Shown in pieces: positions 1 to 12,422 of a stretch of DNA of 29,212 nt; the first letter of the stretch is position 1; each line of letters opens with the position of its first letter. The position numbers and the translations under genes were made by a program. Where the stretch lies: positions 141,638 through 170,849 of the forward strand of contig NW_002060984.1 of the NCBI RefSeq assembly GCF_000150275.1. The letters are read 5' to 3'. The notes below the pieces were generated by a model. The model saw nothing but the letters and a program-made list of their open reading frames with translations, searched no databases and was not told the DNA's origin. The DNA comes from Trichoplax adhaerens (taxonomy: Eukaryota > Placozoa > Uniplacotomia > Trichoplacea > Trichoplacidae).

Positions 1-3000
1 CTAAATTCTCGTAATTAGTTAGTTACACCAGCAGAGTCTTTAGAAGAAGTGTTAAAATTATTACAGACAGTACATGAAAGTAATGAAGGAAACTAATATA
101 GATTAGATATTCGCATTGCAAAATAAAGCAGACGTAACGGACAGTGTTTCTACCCTTAAGAATAGAAAATATTGCGAGTTAGAAAGAATTTAAACTTATT
201 TTTTGTGATAAGAATACCAATCTATAGCAGTTTTAGGACTAATAAACAAAAGCCTCAAACCTTGTAGTAACTACATTAATTCTATCTACTTTTCAGAGAT
301 ACGCTTTCTTTAGAACCAACGCAACGTTTTTTAATTCATATGTTGCCAAAGTGGAATTTTTACAAAAATTTATACTTTAGAATTAAGAAAATTTTTGCTC
401 ATTTAACTAATAGTCAAGACCTTTAGTGACTACCTAAAGCAGAAGATCGAAACACTTTCCAGAACATTTTATGATTGCAGTTTACGTCGTTACCATACTT
501 AATATGACCAAGACACTTGGTCGAGTGGAAATAAGCTACCAATCACATATTCTTTGAGATTAGGCCGTCAGTAGACTTTATTTACCTAAAACTAGTCAAG
601 TACCTGTTCAAATGAACGGGAACGCATACTACACAAAAGATTACATTGAAAAAATTTCGGAATTAGGTTGCCATACTATGTATGAATTAATTCTCAGTGT
701 GAGATATGTAGCTTATAATTAGGCTTCAGGTCGATAGAATAAATACATTATACTATCATTTGTTTATTTTATATTTAGAGAATGATAATCGAAGAATCAA
801 ACATACGCAATTTGAACATATACGTGGTGTGCGTGCATAATCTTTTGATTTAAAATAAAGTGTTATGCTTTTATTTAAGTACATAGTTAAGTAAGTCACT
901 CATACGATTACAATTTCAACCGGTTTTTATTCTTGAAAATAGCGATATTATTTATACCATTACATAAAATTGTACACTTGTAACATTTTGAAATATTACA
1001 ATCAGGGAATTTCAGAAAAAAAAACACATTATCAGTATAGTGAATGGTATCCTCAGCTAACTATGCGTTTTTAGCTAGAATTTTAACATTACTTGCACTA
1101 CGCTTGCGGATACCCTCTTAAGAGCGTATCTAGTAAATTTACGCTGGAATATAAGAAAAAAATTAATCTTCTAGCGTAGAATATTGATGCCTTTAATCTA
1201 TTCGCAAGTCCTCAGTATAAATAAATTGAACATTAATTTAATGTACCTAAAGCTATGGCCAATCTTGTGATAAAAGATAATATGAAATTTTCTAGCTTTT
1301 GGCATCTGTACTGGTGTCGTAAGTAATATATTCTGCCTCTTATTTTATAGATAACATTCTGATAAATACGAGAATCTTATGGTATTTTAGCTAGCCAGAC
1401 CTAATACGACTATTTTAACTGAAAAACAGTGAGAAGAAGCTAGGTTTTCGCATAGCCTAGCTAGACTAAGCTTTTGAGAGCACAACATTGCCCCTTAGTG
1501 ATAAGAAGTACGGAAACTAAGAATGCAGGTAACTACGGCACTTAGATTTAAATATATTTTAAGATCTATTTTATTTGTGCGAAGAATAACCGGAATACCT
1601 ATATAAATTTTCCAGTAAAAGAAGTACCATACTGCATGCAATTTTGCACCTACATAAAATCTAAATAAAAAAATTTTCTTACATCAGCTCCGCTTATAGC
1701 TATTGAATTCCTATACAATTTTGAGAAGGTATCACACATTTCTATTAATATGCGCTGCTGAGGCTACTAGATTCAAGATTTTCTATCAATAAGAAACTCT
1801 AGCATTGTGAGCGTAGACTGTAAGCTTAACAAGTAAAAATTAGGAATAAGAGTAAGTTTTCGACAAATGAGATTCTGTCTTTCGAATTATCCCTTTTAAT
1901 ACCAGGCTTCACCTTTATTCACCTATAGAGATTAAAAATTAGTTGTTTAATAGGTCTATTGAAAGTTTACCTAATCTTTTTTTAGGTTCTATGCCTCTGT
2001 AAAGTAACTTAGTATTGTGATAAAAACTGTTAGCCATGTTTAGTATTATGTATATTAGCGTCTTTTATATATTAATCCTATGATACATTTAGTAGACCAT
2101 AATTATAGACTGTAAGGATAGACTCTATGCTAGAATACAGAGGACTATATGCAGTAAGGTGTTGAGCTGTTAAAAAGGTTTAAGGTAGAAAAAGAATTGT
2201 AAATCATATATGTTCCTATCGCCATGTCATTTTAGCAAAGTACTTTCTATTACAATCTATGGTGAGATCTAAAATCTCAATTTACTAATGCAACCAAGGA
2301 AAATATTGATCGATTGTATAAATATCTTTTACAATATTGCATAAAACTTTGTAACGCTCAATTACTTGCATACTGCCAAATTGTTTGATGGTGTATATTT
2401 GAGTATTTATTCTTTGGCTTAATAAGGCCTATTAGCAGGCAATGGCCTGAAATGTCTATTGCTAGTTATAGTTATAGTCCGTATTTTAGTGAATATTATG
2501 CCAATGTAATCGAAAATGCTGGCTCTATTGAACTGATGTAAAAATGCCTATCTAAAAATTAGTCAGTTACCGTTTTGAAAGTATGGAATTCTGATTTTGC
2601 ATAAGGAAATTACATTTTCTTTTGAAATATTGTATATTTCCACTTATTTATAGTATTTTATTCACAATTTTTCTTTTAAGTGATCGTATTATTTTTCTTT
2701 TAATCCATGATCGTAATTTTACTGTTAAAAAAGATCCTTTTTAATGTATATTCATTTGCTTATTGGAGCTAAACTAGTTCTGTATCTGTCAGTCTATAAC
2801 TGTCGTAGAAGAAATAAGATAAATTGGTTGGACTAATATGCCTAATCTAACTTGAATGTTTCGGGAAAGATCAAATAAGTCAAATTTCTATTTCATACCA
2901 GCCCAGAATATTTAAATCAAATGAAAATGTTTTTATTATCAATACGAGTAAGCTTCTAATTAATGGAACTTTGGTAATAAAGTCAGTATTATAGCAACCT

Positions 3001-3912
3001 ATTATACAAAAAAGGCGATAAGCACTAATATATAATTAATTTTCATTAATAATTAAAATTGACTTCAATGATTGCACGTGAAAAGCAATAAACACAAGAT
3101 AGAATTATACCATCAAATTAATGTATACAAATGCATCGCATTAGCAACTGAGAAAGCGTCGTATTATGCACAAAGGTTACTTATATCAGTTACCCAGACC
3201 TATAATTTCTCTCATCATGACGAATTTAGCTATTTTTCCATCAATTTTAGGTATCTGACTTGAAGTTGTGCATTTAATCCAGCTAATTAACTATAAGTTG
3301 TCTGTATTGGTGTTTACATTACTGTCGTTTCGAATCACTTTAATTTTGCGTCTGAAAAAATTAAAATTAGTTTGCTAAATTCTAAATACCATCTACCTAA
3401 TATATTTAATTTTCGAAAAATTTATAGATTATAGCTCTAAACGTTTACTTTAGAAATCACTAATCGCCAATTATTATCATCCAATTGATTACATGCCCCA
3501 AGTGACAAGAGAATCCCCATTGTTCAGTCCGTAGGTAATTAAAAACCTTGCATAGTATGATTAGGTATGGCTTGCTTGCGCAAATTAAGTACTATGCTGT
3601 GATAATTAATTAACTTCTCTATAAAAAGTAGCTACCATCAGATATCATATGAAAGTCTTTGCGAAAAGATGAAAATTCGTTCGACTAGTAGAATTTATTG
3701 ATGGGACTTTTTTGTTGGCCTATAATAGAATTTTAAAATTTTAGTATTGAATTACGTCATCTGCGAAAAGAATCATTATTAGATATTTGAAATTTGAGAT
3801 TAGGCAAGTTTTCATTCAATTAGAAATACGTCTCAAATTTTCTTTAAAAATCTTAGAAATGCCAGTGCACATAAAAGTACCTTAGTTATAATAATTTTGG
3901 TACGAGGTAAAA
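1..3912. other. AT-rich gene-free stretch
   Basis: No coding region can be supported here. Open stretches are short and resemble no family I recognise. Two protein-like islands were noticed. One runs 19-96 (+), 25 codons rich in Glu and Leu. The other runs 280-423 (+), 48 codons, and overlaps an acceptor-like cttttcag ending near 296. Both end in stops and are followed by many more. A 63-codon frame at 3072-3263 begins with TTG and has no family features. No tRNA, microsatellite or long homopolymer was seen. Confidence 0.6.
3790..3840. repeat. 10-bp inverted repeat upstream of the pogo-like ORF
   Basis: The arm aaatttgaga (3790-3799) is perfectly inverted as tctcaaattt (3831-3840), with 31 bp between the arms. 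It ends 72 bp before the ATG at 3913. It could be a 5' UTR stem or a weak regulatory palindrome. The arms are AT-rich, so chance is a serious alternative, and no matching copy was seen downstream of the ORF that would make it a terminal repeat. Confidence 0.35.
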
Positions 3913-5154
3913 ATGCCGAAAAAAGGCGCTCTCATTCATATTGAATTAAAGATACAAATTATAAAAGACCTAGAAGCTGGTAAATCACAAGAAGCTATCG
4001 CAAAGAAGTATAAAGTGAGAAAAACAACAGTTTTTTCTATTTCTAAAAGAAAAGATGAGTTTAGGAGGCTCATATTAAAATATCCCATTCCTGCATGTGG
4101 CAGAACACGACGTGCATTAAAGATGGGGGATTTCTGCGATATTGAAGAACCTCTATATCGTTGGTATCAGTTGCGACATAACAATAATTTGCCAGTATCT
4201 GGCTCCAGCCTAAAGGAAAAAGCCTTACAGCTATATAAATCTACTTATGCTGATGGTACTCAACGCCCTTTCATGGCTAGTAGAGGATGGCTGAATAAAT
4301 TTTGTCGACGCTATGGAATTATAGAGAGTTCATTACAGCCTAATTCATGGTATAGAGAAACCCAAGAAATAAATCGGTTTATTACAGAAGTGCAAGAGAT
4401 AATTAAGAGTGACAGTTTTAGTAAACAACAAATATTTAGCGTAGATGAGAAAATTCTCCGTTGGAAAACGGTCGTTAGTCCCAACCCAACGGGTATATGT
4501 ACTAACAAGAATAACCCTAAAATTTATAGAAGATCAAAAGCAAAATTAACATTATTGGCGTGCACTAATGCATCTGGTACTTACAAATTACCGTTAGCTG
4601 TCGTCGATAAAAATGGTATGCCTTCAACATTAGATGAAGAGCAAGTCCTCACGCTTCCGGTGACTTACTACCGCGATGAAGATCTGCGAATGTGTAATGG
4701 CCTCTATGAAAGTTGGTATAACGACCAATTTAAGCCACGCGTAAAACGATTCTGCAAAGAAAACAATTTTCCTAGTAAGGTTTTGTTACTTGTAAGGGAT
4801 ACTCCAGCACATAACTGCATCACTAGCTCAATCTCAGATAGCGAAAAATTTATAGTTTTACGCATTCCGTCGAATATTGCTTTTGCTTTACAGCCAATGA
4901 ATCAGGGAATTCTTACATCGTTAGAAAGCCATTATCAAACTAAGTTGTATGATTATGTCATTCACAAAAGTTCAGAAAAAAAGAAGCTTATACTAAAAAT
5001 TATGTCAAAATTGACCGTTAAAGATGCGATATTCTGGCTGAGTGATAGCTGGAATGAAGTTAGTTCAAGCTTTTTGAGAAAATGTTGGAATCATATATTT
5101 GCAAATGTAAGACAAGATATGGATGAGGATGTACCTTTAGTTGATATGGATTAA
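3913..5154 (+). CDS. Pogo/Tigger (CENP-B/jerky-like) transposase-derived protein, catalytic triad altered
   Basis: A 413-aa single-exon ORF. Residues 10-50 form a CENP-B-type helix-turn-helix (IIKDLEAGKSQ..IAKKYKV..TTV). Residues 76-136 match the second, Tc5-type DNA-binding HTH (RPFMASRGWLNKFCRRYGI). Residues 171-395 match the DDE_1 nuclease fold. The first acidic position is kept (FSVDE, D178). The second, normally in LLLDNAPAH, reads LLVRDTPAH, so R295 replaces Asp and the only Asp is one residue later. The third, normally QPMDQG, reads QPMNQG (N330). DNA binding is therefore plausible but transposition is unlikely. The ATG lies in an aaaATG context. The length is slightly short for Tigger transposases (about 450-600 aa); the acidic tail DMDEDVPLVDMD resembles CENP-B and jerky relatives. 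No terminal inverted repeats or flanking partner gene were found. The fold assignment is firm; a domesticated DNA-binding role is inference. Confidence 0.88.
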   Translation: MPKKGALIHIELKIQIIKDLEAGKSQEAIAKKYKVRKTTVFSISKRKDEFRRLILKYPIPACGRTRRALKMGDFCDIEEPLYRWYQLRHNNNLPVSGSSLKEKALQLYKSTYADGTQRPFMASRGWLNKFCRRYGIIESSLQPNSWYRETQEINRFITEVQEIIKSDSFSKQQIFSVDEKILRWKTVVSPNPTGICTNKNNPKIYRRSKAKLTLLACTNASGTYKLPLAVVDKNGMPSTLDEEQVLTLPVTYYRDEDLRMCNGLYESWYNDQFKPRVKRFCKENNFPSKVLLLVRDTPAHNCITSSISDSEKFIVLRIPSNIAFALQPMNQGILTSLESHYQTKLYDYVIHKSSEKKKLILKIMSKLTVKDAIFWLSDSWNEVSSSFLRKCWNHIFANVRQDMDEDVPLVDMD

Positions 5155-8100
5155 TAGCAAGCTAGCAAATTTAATGACATTATATACTATATGCGAATGG
5201 AGACGTAAGATACACCGTATAAGCTATAGAAGACTACCGTACTATTTCTAGCTTCTCTTAAGAAATTCAAGCCTTCAGCAATAAAAGAATTTTTTAAATT
5301 CGATAATGTAATAATTTGAATGTAGTCTTTGATGACGGTAAAACTTAGGAAGGATTATGCATTTCTATTTGAAGGCCGTATTTGGAGGGAGTTAATCTGT
5401 TATCTTCTAGCATAAGTGATGCTTTCTCTTTAAGGATGGATAATTAATTAGTAACTTTATGATTGCCGATTGTTGCTAAACGCATAAGATCGTAGTTTGA
5501 ACTAAAACTCGAATTTAGATCATAAGCTGAGTACGATTACCGAACATAATTTTGTTATATATAATCTAGATTATTTGACTGTACTATGCCGGTTTTGATT
5601 ATTTATAGTAATACGCATTAGCTCAATGGAAAGTCTGGTAATATTTCTAAATGATTGACGGAATCAGTTCTCAGTATAAACACAAGAGGGACTTGATTTA
5701 ATGCCTATGTTTTCAGCTATAGGAAAAGTATATAGAAGTAATAAACTGTCTAATATTTGAAATATTTTATAAGCGTAATATTTACGATACTCCTGATATT
5801 ATTGTTCATAGCATCGTAAAGTAATCAAAGTACAGCATATTGAATTAAAATAACTAAATAGCATATAGCTTTGTTCCTAAACGAAATAATAATCAGATAC
5901 GACATACAATGTTATACGTTTTAATTAATTCTTGAGTATTATTAGTATTTTTTTTGTTTAAATAACAATAATGCAAATTGATAATGAAGCCTTAAAAATT
6001 TTAACAAATAAATATAATACATTACATGTACTAATTTGATATGCGCCTGATACTGGATATCATGTATAGTTAAATTGTTTCCCTAAAATCCTACAGCTTA
6101 CATTCTCGAAAATATTAGATCACAATAAGCCTTCTTACGGGTTTTAAATCAGGTGACCCAACTAGTAGTACAACAAACTTTGAGAAAAATTCCAACAACT
6201 GCAAATCAGCAGTTATAGCTGAGTACCGCATATCTATTGGCAATAGAGAGAGCATAAATGCTAGTTAATTAAAATGCATTTTGAAAATGGCATAAGCAGT
6301 CATATATGGTTTGACATACGTAAATAAAATCTAATACAGATAAATAATTCAAGCCCCCATTCAGAGAAGCTACACGTAACATATATTCCCTGATATTTAA
6401 TTCTATAGCTACTTCTAGGCTCTTATTAGTATAAGTAATGGCAGATATTTTAACTTCCGTTTTAGACAATTTTTCCTTATTATAATATATTAGTCATTGT
6501 CTTGAATGTAAAGCTCACCGCCATCATATCAAAGAATAAATTAAACGGAATGAGAGCGTACTGAATATTGCTATCTGTTGCAGCGTACGGATGCATTACT
6601 TTTAGCCAATTTCATTCCAAAATTGAGGACTAAGCTTTCATCATAAGATTCTGAATATAAAATTTAAAGGCAATTTTATCAATCTTAAATATTAAGGAGT
6701 TACGAAGGCTATTCAAGAAATTAAAATTTGATGTATCTACTATTGGTTAGTGCTCCTTACGTGAAAAGATCAAAGAATGGGTAATGTCAATTTACTATTC
6801 GAATTTGAACTATTACAGGTATCGCTAAATGACTTTATATGCACGACCTACAGTATACCTGAAAGCTTTTACTATTGACTCTCTGCTTAAATCAATTCAC
6901 TATTAGCAGCAAAACGTTTCTGAATCTGGAATTTATTTAACAGCTATTATAGAGTGACTCATAAACTTTATCTGTTAGCATGCTAATACCTTTATCTTCT
7001 ATCGTACTTAAATTATGCCCATATTATATCTTCCGAATATTGTATTAATACTAGGTTCCAAAGAGCCCTAGCATACATTTCCCTTCCAGGATTATAATAC
7101 CAATGATAACCTCCGCATGTTTCCGCTTTCTAAATTTCGATTCTTGATTCCTATCGTTTTCAGTACCGATATGACTTGTTTTCGTTGTGATTGCTATATA
7201 TAGCTCCTTTCAATGAATTTCATACTATCTGAAATCTTTTGCGAATGTTATGCTCGCATTAAAAGTGTTAAGAAGAACCTAATGAAATTATCTCTTATGA
7301 TTATCTCCCTTCAGTAAAATTGATAAATTTCCAGCTAGTTAAATTGTTACCGATACTTTAACATACGTTAAAACATGCGTACAGAATATAAATTTCATGT
7401 CACCAAATTGAGCCATACATGTATAATAATAATACGTCTACTCATCAAATTTTTCAAATTTGTGGATTTATGTAGGATCTATTTATCAAGTTTAAAAATG
7501 AGAAGTCTAAGGTAACCATTGGTAGTCAGATCAATGGATGTGTTACTAATGTTAATGACTTGTTGATTGAAAATTCTTATCAGAACGGTATACAATCAAT
7601 GTATTCGTAGCATTCTGCACAATTATTGTGTTCGCAATGAAGTTACGGATGAATTTAGCTGTGAATGTAATGTAGTAATAAATCAGCAAGGATGCAAAAC
7701 AGCATATTTGTATAACGTAACATTTAAATTAATTTAATATAATATAAATAATAAAGAATGAAACAAATTGCACTGGACTAAAATAATGCAATTAAGGAAA
7801 TAATAAACTGAAGTTGATGTAAGCTGAGCAGCAAAAGATACAATATAACGTACATAAGCAGATGCTTAACTTACGCTATACCGATAATAATCTCAGTGCA
7901 ATATCTCAAGTTGATTAGCCATATTATAGTTATTCTCATGCTCTTGATGTTTTAATTAATTAATTTTAAATCATCCCTAATTATAATATCAATGTACTGC
8001 AGCGGTTCGACTTAGCTCGATCTTTTAACTTGAAGAATAAGCAAAAATATCAAGACTTTTGTAATTTCTCTAATCTATTGCTAATCCAAATTGATTTTAA

Positions 8101-8175
8101 CTGGTGCAATAAGAACAACAAGTTTAAATATCTAACATTAAATCATCTTATGAGATCTTTCAATCTTGCAAGCTG
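5155..8175. other. AT-rich gene-free stretch
   Basis: No supportable gene. The longest minus-strand frame (6269-6469, 66 codons) has no recognisable motif. A 50-codon open stretch at about 6116-6267 (+), rich in Ser and Asn, is also unassigned. A short AT-rich hairpin with 7-bp arms lies at about 7446-7462. No repeats or RNA genes were recognised. Confidence 0.6.
5280..5285 (+). promoter_or_regulatory. Possible polyadenylation signal for the pogo-like ORF
   Basis: A canonical AATAAA lies about 126 nt downstream of the TAA stop at 5152-5154. In DNA this AT-rich the hexamer is common by chance, so position is the only support. Confidence 0.25.
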
Positions 8176-10599
8176 ATGTCTGATGCGAAAGAAATTCGAG
8201 AGTCAACAACTGAAGAGGTGCAAATTTTTTATGAGAATACAGAAATAGCAGATTATCAAAGTTACGACTGCTATGGAGTTGAATTTGCTCAATCAGAGGA
8301 TCTAGTAACAGATAATGAAAGAACAAACAACGCTAACTTGCATGATTTATCGAATTGGACCAAATTAGACGAAATTGTTGGTTCTTCAAGTGGTTCACCA
8401 GATGGCGGTACCAGCAAAATTAATAAAACACAGAATGTGGCCAATTGTCATTGTCCGTGTTGCCTGTATCATCATAGTCCTGTCCAACCTACTGATCAGG
8501 TTATTCTCAATCAGCTCTTAATGGGTAAAAAAAAATTCTCAAAGATTTGGTTTAAAAGATATCCTTGGCTGTCAGTTTGTGTACTCAGCAAAAAACTATA
8601 TTGTTGCTTTTGCAGATATGTAATACGACATAAATTACTAACGTTTAGCTCACTATCAGATGATCTATTTGTGATAACTGGACTTATCCATCCTAAAAAG
8701 ATTCTATCTCGAATTTCTGATCATAACAAAAATAAATTTCATTCAATGGCGAAAGTAAAATGGGAAGACATTCATAAAGCTGGTGAAAGTAAGGAATTAG
8801 ATTATCCAACCATGAAATTACAAGGTTCTCGAAGAAATGGATTACTTACCCAGTTTCACGGAATTCGTTATCTACTACGACAAGATATCGCGATTCAAAG
8901 TCAAATTAAAACAGACGGCAATTTATTGCAACTACTGAATCTTTTTGCAAGCGAAGCTAGAAATAATCATATTAAAGATTGGCTTTCAACTGATCAATAC
9001 ACCAACTTGGACATCATAAATGAACAAATTACGATAATGGGTCATGCTGTATTGCGATCATTACTTAGTCGGATTGAATGCAACACTCCTCTTTGGTATT
9101 CTATAGTCGTAGATGAAACAACTGGTTTGGCCAAATGGGCACAATTTTGTGTATCCATTCGATGGGTGAATGATGATTACATCATACATGAAGATCCAAT
9201 TGGAATAGTTAATTTGCTGGATAGTCCTTTAGATTCACTTGCAAGTACTTTAAAGAATATTCTACTTCGTTGTGGGCTTCCGATCTCTTATTGTCGAGGG
9301 CAAGCGTATGATGGTGTGGCTAAAATGTATGGCAAAAAAGACGCTATAGCATCTGAGATTAAATCTGAGTATCCTGCGGCAATTTGTGTTCCAAGTTTTA
9401 TGCACTCTTTAGATGTATGCATTCAGGAATCAGTTAGAAAGATATCGTTAATGCACCAATGTCTAGAAACTATAAGAGCTATTACTAAATTTATAGAATT
9501 CTCAAGCACACAACACAATCATTTAAATACAACGTTATTAAATGTAACGCGCAGTAAAACCGATATTAAACCTCTTTGTCCAACAAGATGGAAGGTAAAA
9601 GCCAAAGGTATTGAAGTGTTATTAGAAGACTATAAAGATATTATAGAGATGGTGAGAAAATCAAGTAAGACTAACTATTACGAATACCGTTACGGCATAG
9701 AGCCAGGCGCACTTCTATCTTCCCTTGAAAATTTTGAAACATTGTTTGGCTTTGAATTAGGAATGATAGCTTTTCGTACTTCTGAATACGTGTCTACCGC
9801 ATTACAGCAAGAAAATATTTCCATATTGGAAGCACTTTCGGCGGTTAATCTTGCTATAGAATTTTACGAAAATCAGCGTAATGAAGAATTATTTGATAGC
9901 TTTTATAATAAAGTCATTAATAAAGCGGAACTTTTGAATATTACTTTACCAAGTCTAGGAGAAAAGTTAAATATTGGCGATGGTGCAATTCCAATAGATC
10001 AATCCTGCACCATCAAGGATTATTACCGATCTATATATGAACAAGCCTATGATCTGTTTGCAAACGAACTCAAGGATATTTTTCTGAAGAATAATGAGTT
10101 ACCAATTGTTTTGACGATTGAATCACTTTTAATCAAAGCTGCTAATTCCGAAAAATACGTCGATGAATTCGAGCAGCTACAGAACTCGTGCTATGGTAAT
10201 GATATAAATTTTGAAAAACTGAAACTCCAGTTATGCATATTACCTGAAATTATATCTCTTGCTTCTTCAAAGTTAACAAAAGTTACTGATGTCAGTATCA
10301 TTGGCAATGCAATTAATAGGTATAGTTCATGCAAGTCAAAACTTATTGAAATTCATAAATTGATTAAACTATACCTAACTATCCCAATAATAATTCCTAA
10401 TTCTAGTACAGCGTTATCAGTATTAACCCGATTATCTTCCTATCTGAAAACCGCTATGGCAGAAAATAGTTTCAATTGCTGTTTGCTCATGTATGTACAT
10501 AAAGATTTATCAGATCAACTTAATTTAAACGATATAGTAAATCAGTTTATTGATGTGAATCCCGATCGTAGAAGATACTTCGGTAGCGGTAAATCATAA
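8176..10599 (+). CDS. ZMYM1-like / hAT-superfamily transposase-derived protein with TTF-type zinc finger
   Basis: An 807-aa single-exon ORF, typical full length for ZMYM1-like hAT proteins. After a variable acidic N-terminus comes a Cys cluster (C91-C96, CHCPCC), then the TTF-type finger (about 120-192; WFKRYPWL, C143/C144/C146, H183/H189). The DUF4371/hAT nuclease region follows: VVDETT (D313) and GQAYDG (D379) keep the first two acidic residues, and CPTRW (W472) is kept. The usual C-x2-H motif reads PSFMH (Cys lost). The long helical insertion (about 505-660; ALLSSLENFETLFG, EALSAVNLA) matches the family. The C-terminal hAT dimerisation region (about 725-800) aligns without gaps, but the ERSFS motif is replaced so that S744 occupies the glutamate position. 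Transposition is therefore unlikely, while zinc-dependent DNA binding and dimerisation remain possible. The ATG is the first Met after the in-frame stop at 8125-8127. No terminal repeats were identified. Confidence 0.88.
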   Translation: MSDAKEIRESTTEEVQIFYENTEIADYQSYDCYGVEFAQSEDLVTDNERTNNANLHDLSNWTKLDEIVGSSSGSPDGGTSKINKTQNVANCHCPCCLYHHSPVQPTDQVILNQLLMGKKKFSKIWFKRYPWLSVCVLSKKLYCCFCRYVIRHKLLTFSSLSDDLFVITGLIHPKKILSRISDHNKNKFHSMAKVKWEDIHKAGESKELDYPTMKLQGSRRNGLLTQFHGIRYLLRQDIAIQSQIKTDGNLLQLLNLFASEARNNHIKDWLSTDQYTNLDIINEQITIMGHAVLRSLLSRIECNTPLWYSIVVDETTGLAKWAQFCVSIRWVNDDYIIHEDPIGIVNLLDSPLDSLASTLKNILLRCGLPISYCRGQAYDGVAKMYGKKDAIASEIKSEYPAAICVPSFMHSLDVCIQESVRKISLMHQCLETIRAITKFIEFSSTQHNHLNTTLLNVTRSKTDIKPLCPTRWKVKAKGIEVLLEDYKDIIEMVRKSSKTNYYEYRYGIEPGALLSSLENFETLFGFELGMIAFRTSEYVSTALQQENISILEALSAVNLAIEFYENQRNEELFDSFYNKVINKAELLNITLPSLGEKLNIGDGAIPIDQSCTIKDYYRSIYEQAYDLFANELKDIFLKNNELPIVLTIESLLIKAANSEKYVDEFEQLQNSCYGNDINFEKLKLQLCILPEIISLASSKLTKVTDVSIIGNAINRYSSCKSKLIEIHKLIKLYLTIPIIIPNSSTALSVLTRLSSYLKTAMAENSFNCCLLMYVHKDLSDQLNLNDIVNQFIDVNPDRRRYFGSGKS

Positions 10600-12422
10600 T
10601 ATGATGCTTATTTTATGTGTCTGTTAGATTCCTTTACTCATATACTTATTCTATGACATTATAGCAATTACTTCCCTACAATAGTATTTATTACTTTGCT
10701 ATCATACGCGTATGCAAGATTCATTTACAATATGAATTCTAGCATGCTATATGGTATTTGGCAAAATCTAACTTTATACTGTACTCAATATGTTAACGTG
10801 ATGACAGTGGTTTATCGAATCAGATCTTAAAAGCGAATCGTTCAAGACTATTTGTTTGTAATAAGGTTGTATTAAATAAATTTGAAAAGTAAAAATTCAC
10901 CTAAAAACTTTGGCATCAAGTATTTGAATAAAATTTCGCAGTAATTGAAAGATCAAGCAAAGATTAAGTACGATAATACACGTAACCCTCCTGATACTGA
11001 TTTTTACTATTAAAATTTAGTTTTTTTTACGCATGGATACTCGTATATTTCATTTTTATCACCTAATTTTAAACGAAATACCTACTGAAAAATATATTTA
11101 GGCCACAATTAATCAATGCTGCACATAGTTAGCAATTATAATCAGAATAATGTTAAATATATCTTTTAGTACATTCCTATAATTGCATTTAGGAAGAGTT
11201 ACTTCTTGCTAAATTATCCGTAACCTATTGGTATTATACTTGATTCACATTTTTATAGTAGAATCAGTACATACTTTATCAAGTATAGTAACTACGATAT
11301 ATTTTGTGAATTTTGCAAACGATGGGGTAACGGCAAAATTACTGCGCAGAATACTTATATACCTATCCTTGCTAGCTTATCTACTTCCATACTTTGTAAT
11401 TAAATGTTTATAAATATCATTAAGATTAAAGAAATAATTTTAATTTTATTAAGGACCGTTTAAGTTTACATAGAGTTTTAGTTTGGCAGTCAATATTCTA
11501 ATGTTGATTTTAATTAACCCAAGAAAGCACTTTCATCCGATTTATGAAGTTTTTGCTTCCATATCATTTTTACAATTATGAATGAAGATTTAACTCTCAC
11601 ACATAAAATTCGCAAAAAGTAATTTCTGTCATAAGAAGATGTGAAAATTGAAATTTGCAGCTAAGAAACTAAACGGATTACAAAAATATCAAACTATAGA
11701 CCTACCGTCAGGCTTTTCTCCCCGAGATATAGCTACAGTACGATTCTAACGTCAACGAATTCCCATCGTTAAGAGATTTCAGCATACTACACACTTCTTC
11801 TAGGTAAAACTGAGCCCAGAATTTATTGAAAAATAAGTCAATTTACAGTAATATAAAATTAAAACTACATTAATTCGATGTAAATATCAGGAGATAGATA
11901 TTATTATTAAACTATACAATTATCGATTAAAATTATGTAAAATATCATAGAAAAATTATTATCAATGCATTGCTAGATAGGTTTTGTTATGAAAAATATG
12001 TTTCGGTTACTATGCGAAAGTTACTGCGTAAATGGAAGATAGTTTTAACCATCTTATATATAAAAACATTACATTATAACACATTTGCTGTTCTACTATC
12101 CTTGAAGCAATGTACCAGTTTGATGATCTCGTTTTGAAATTAAATTCTAATCGCTAGACGTCCCCAAGAAAAGTCTACGATGCCTTATGTTGTACACTTG
12201 CATGTACTTCTATATGGTTCAAGCCACGATTCATATTTCATCTACATGGTTATAACTGTTTCTTTTCTTATTATGCACCATCCACTGTTCTGGGATGACA
12301 GGCTTGGCATTATAAAAAGTTTAAAGCGTAGGACATTATGAAGGAAAGAGTAACTTACTTCTTATTACAGTTTATAACATGGACCTTGAAATTTAACTTT
12401 GAATAATGGTAGAGCTATAAGA
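10600..12422. other. AT-rich gene-free stretch downstream of the hAT-like ORF
   Basis: No supportable gene. A 61-codon hydrophobic frame at 11228-11413 begins with TTG and shows no family resemblance. An AATAAA at 10875-10880 could end the transcript of the upstream ORF (276 nt past its stop), but the hexamer is common in this composition. Confidence 0.55.

Noticed and set aside
3072-3263. 63-codon frame on the + strand
   Set aside because: TTG start, no motif, and no nearby coding signal.
6269-6469. 66-codon frame on the - strand
   Set aside because: No motif or homology recognised; single isolated frame in AT-rich DNA.
7446-7462. Short hairpin caaattt-ttc-aaatttg
   Set aside because: Fully AT-rich 7-bp arms are expected many times by chance in this window.
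8003-8020. tRNA-like TpsiC motif (ggttcga)
   Set aside because: No matching acceptor stem, D arm or anticodon arm at the right distances.
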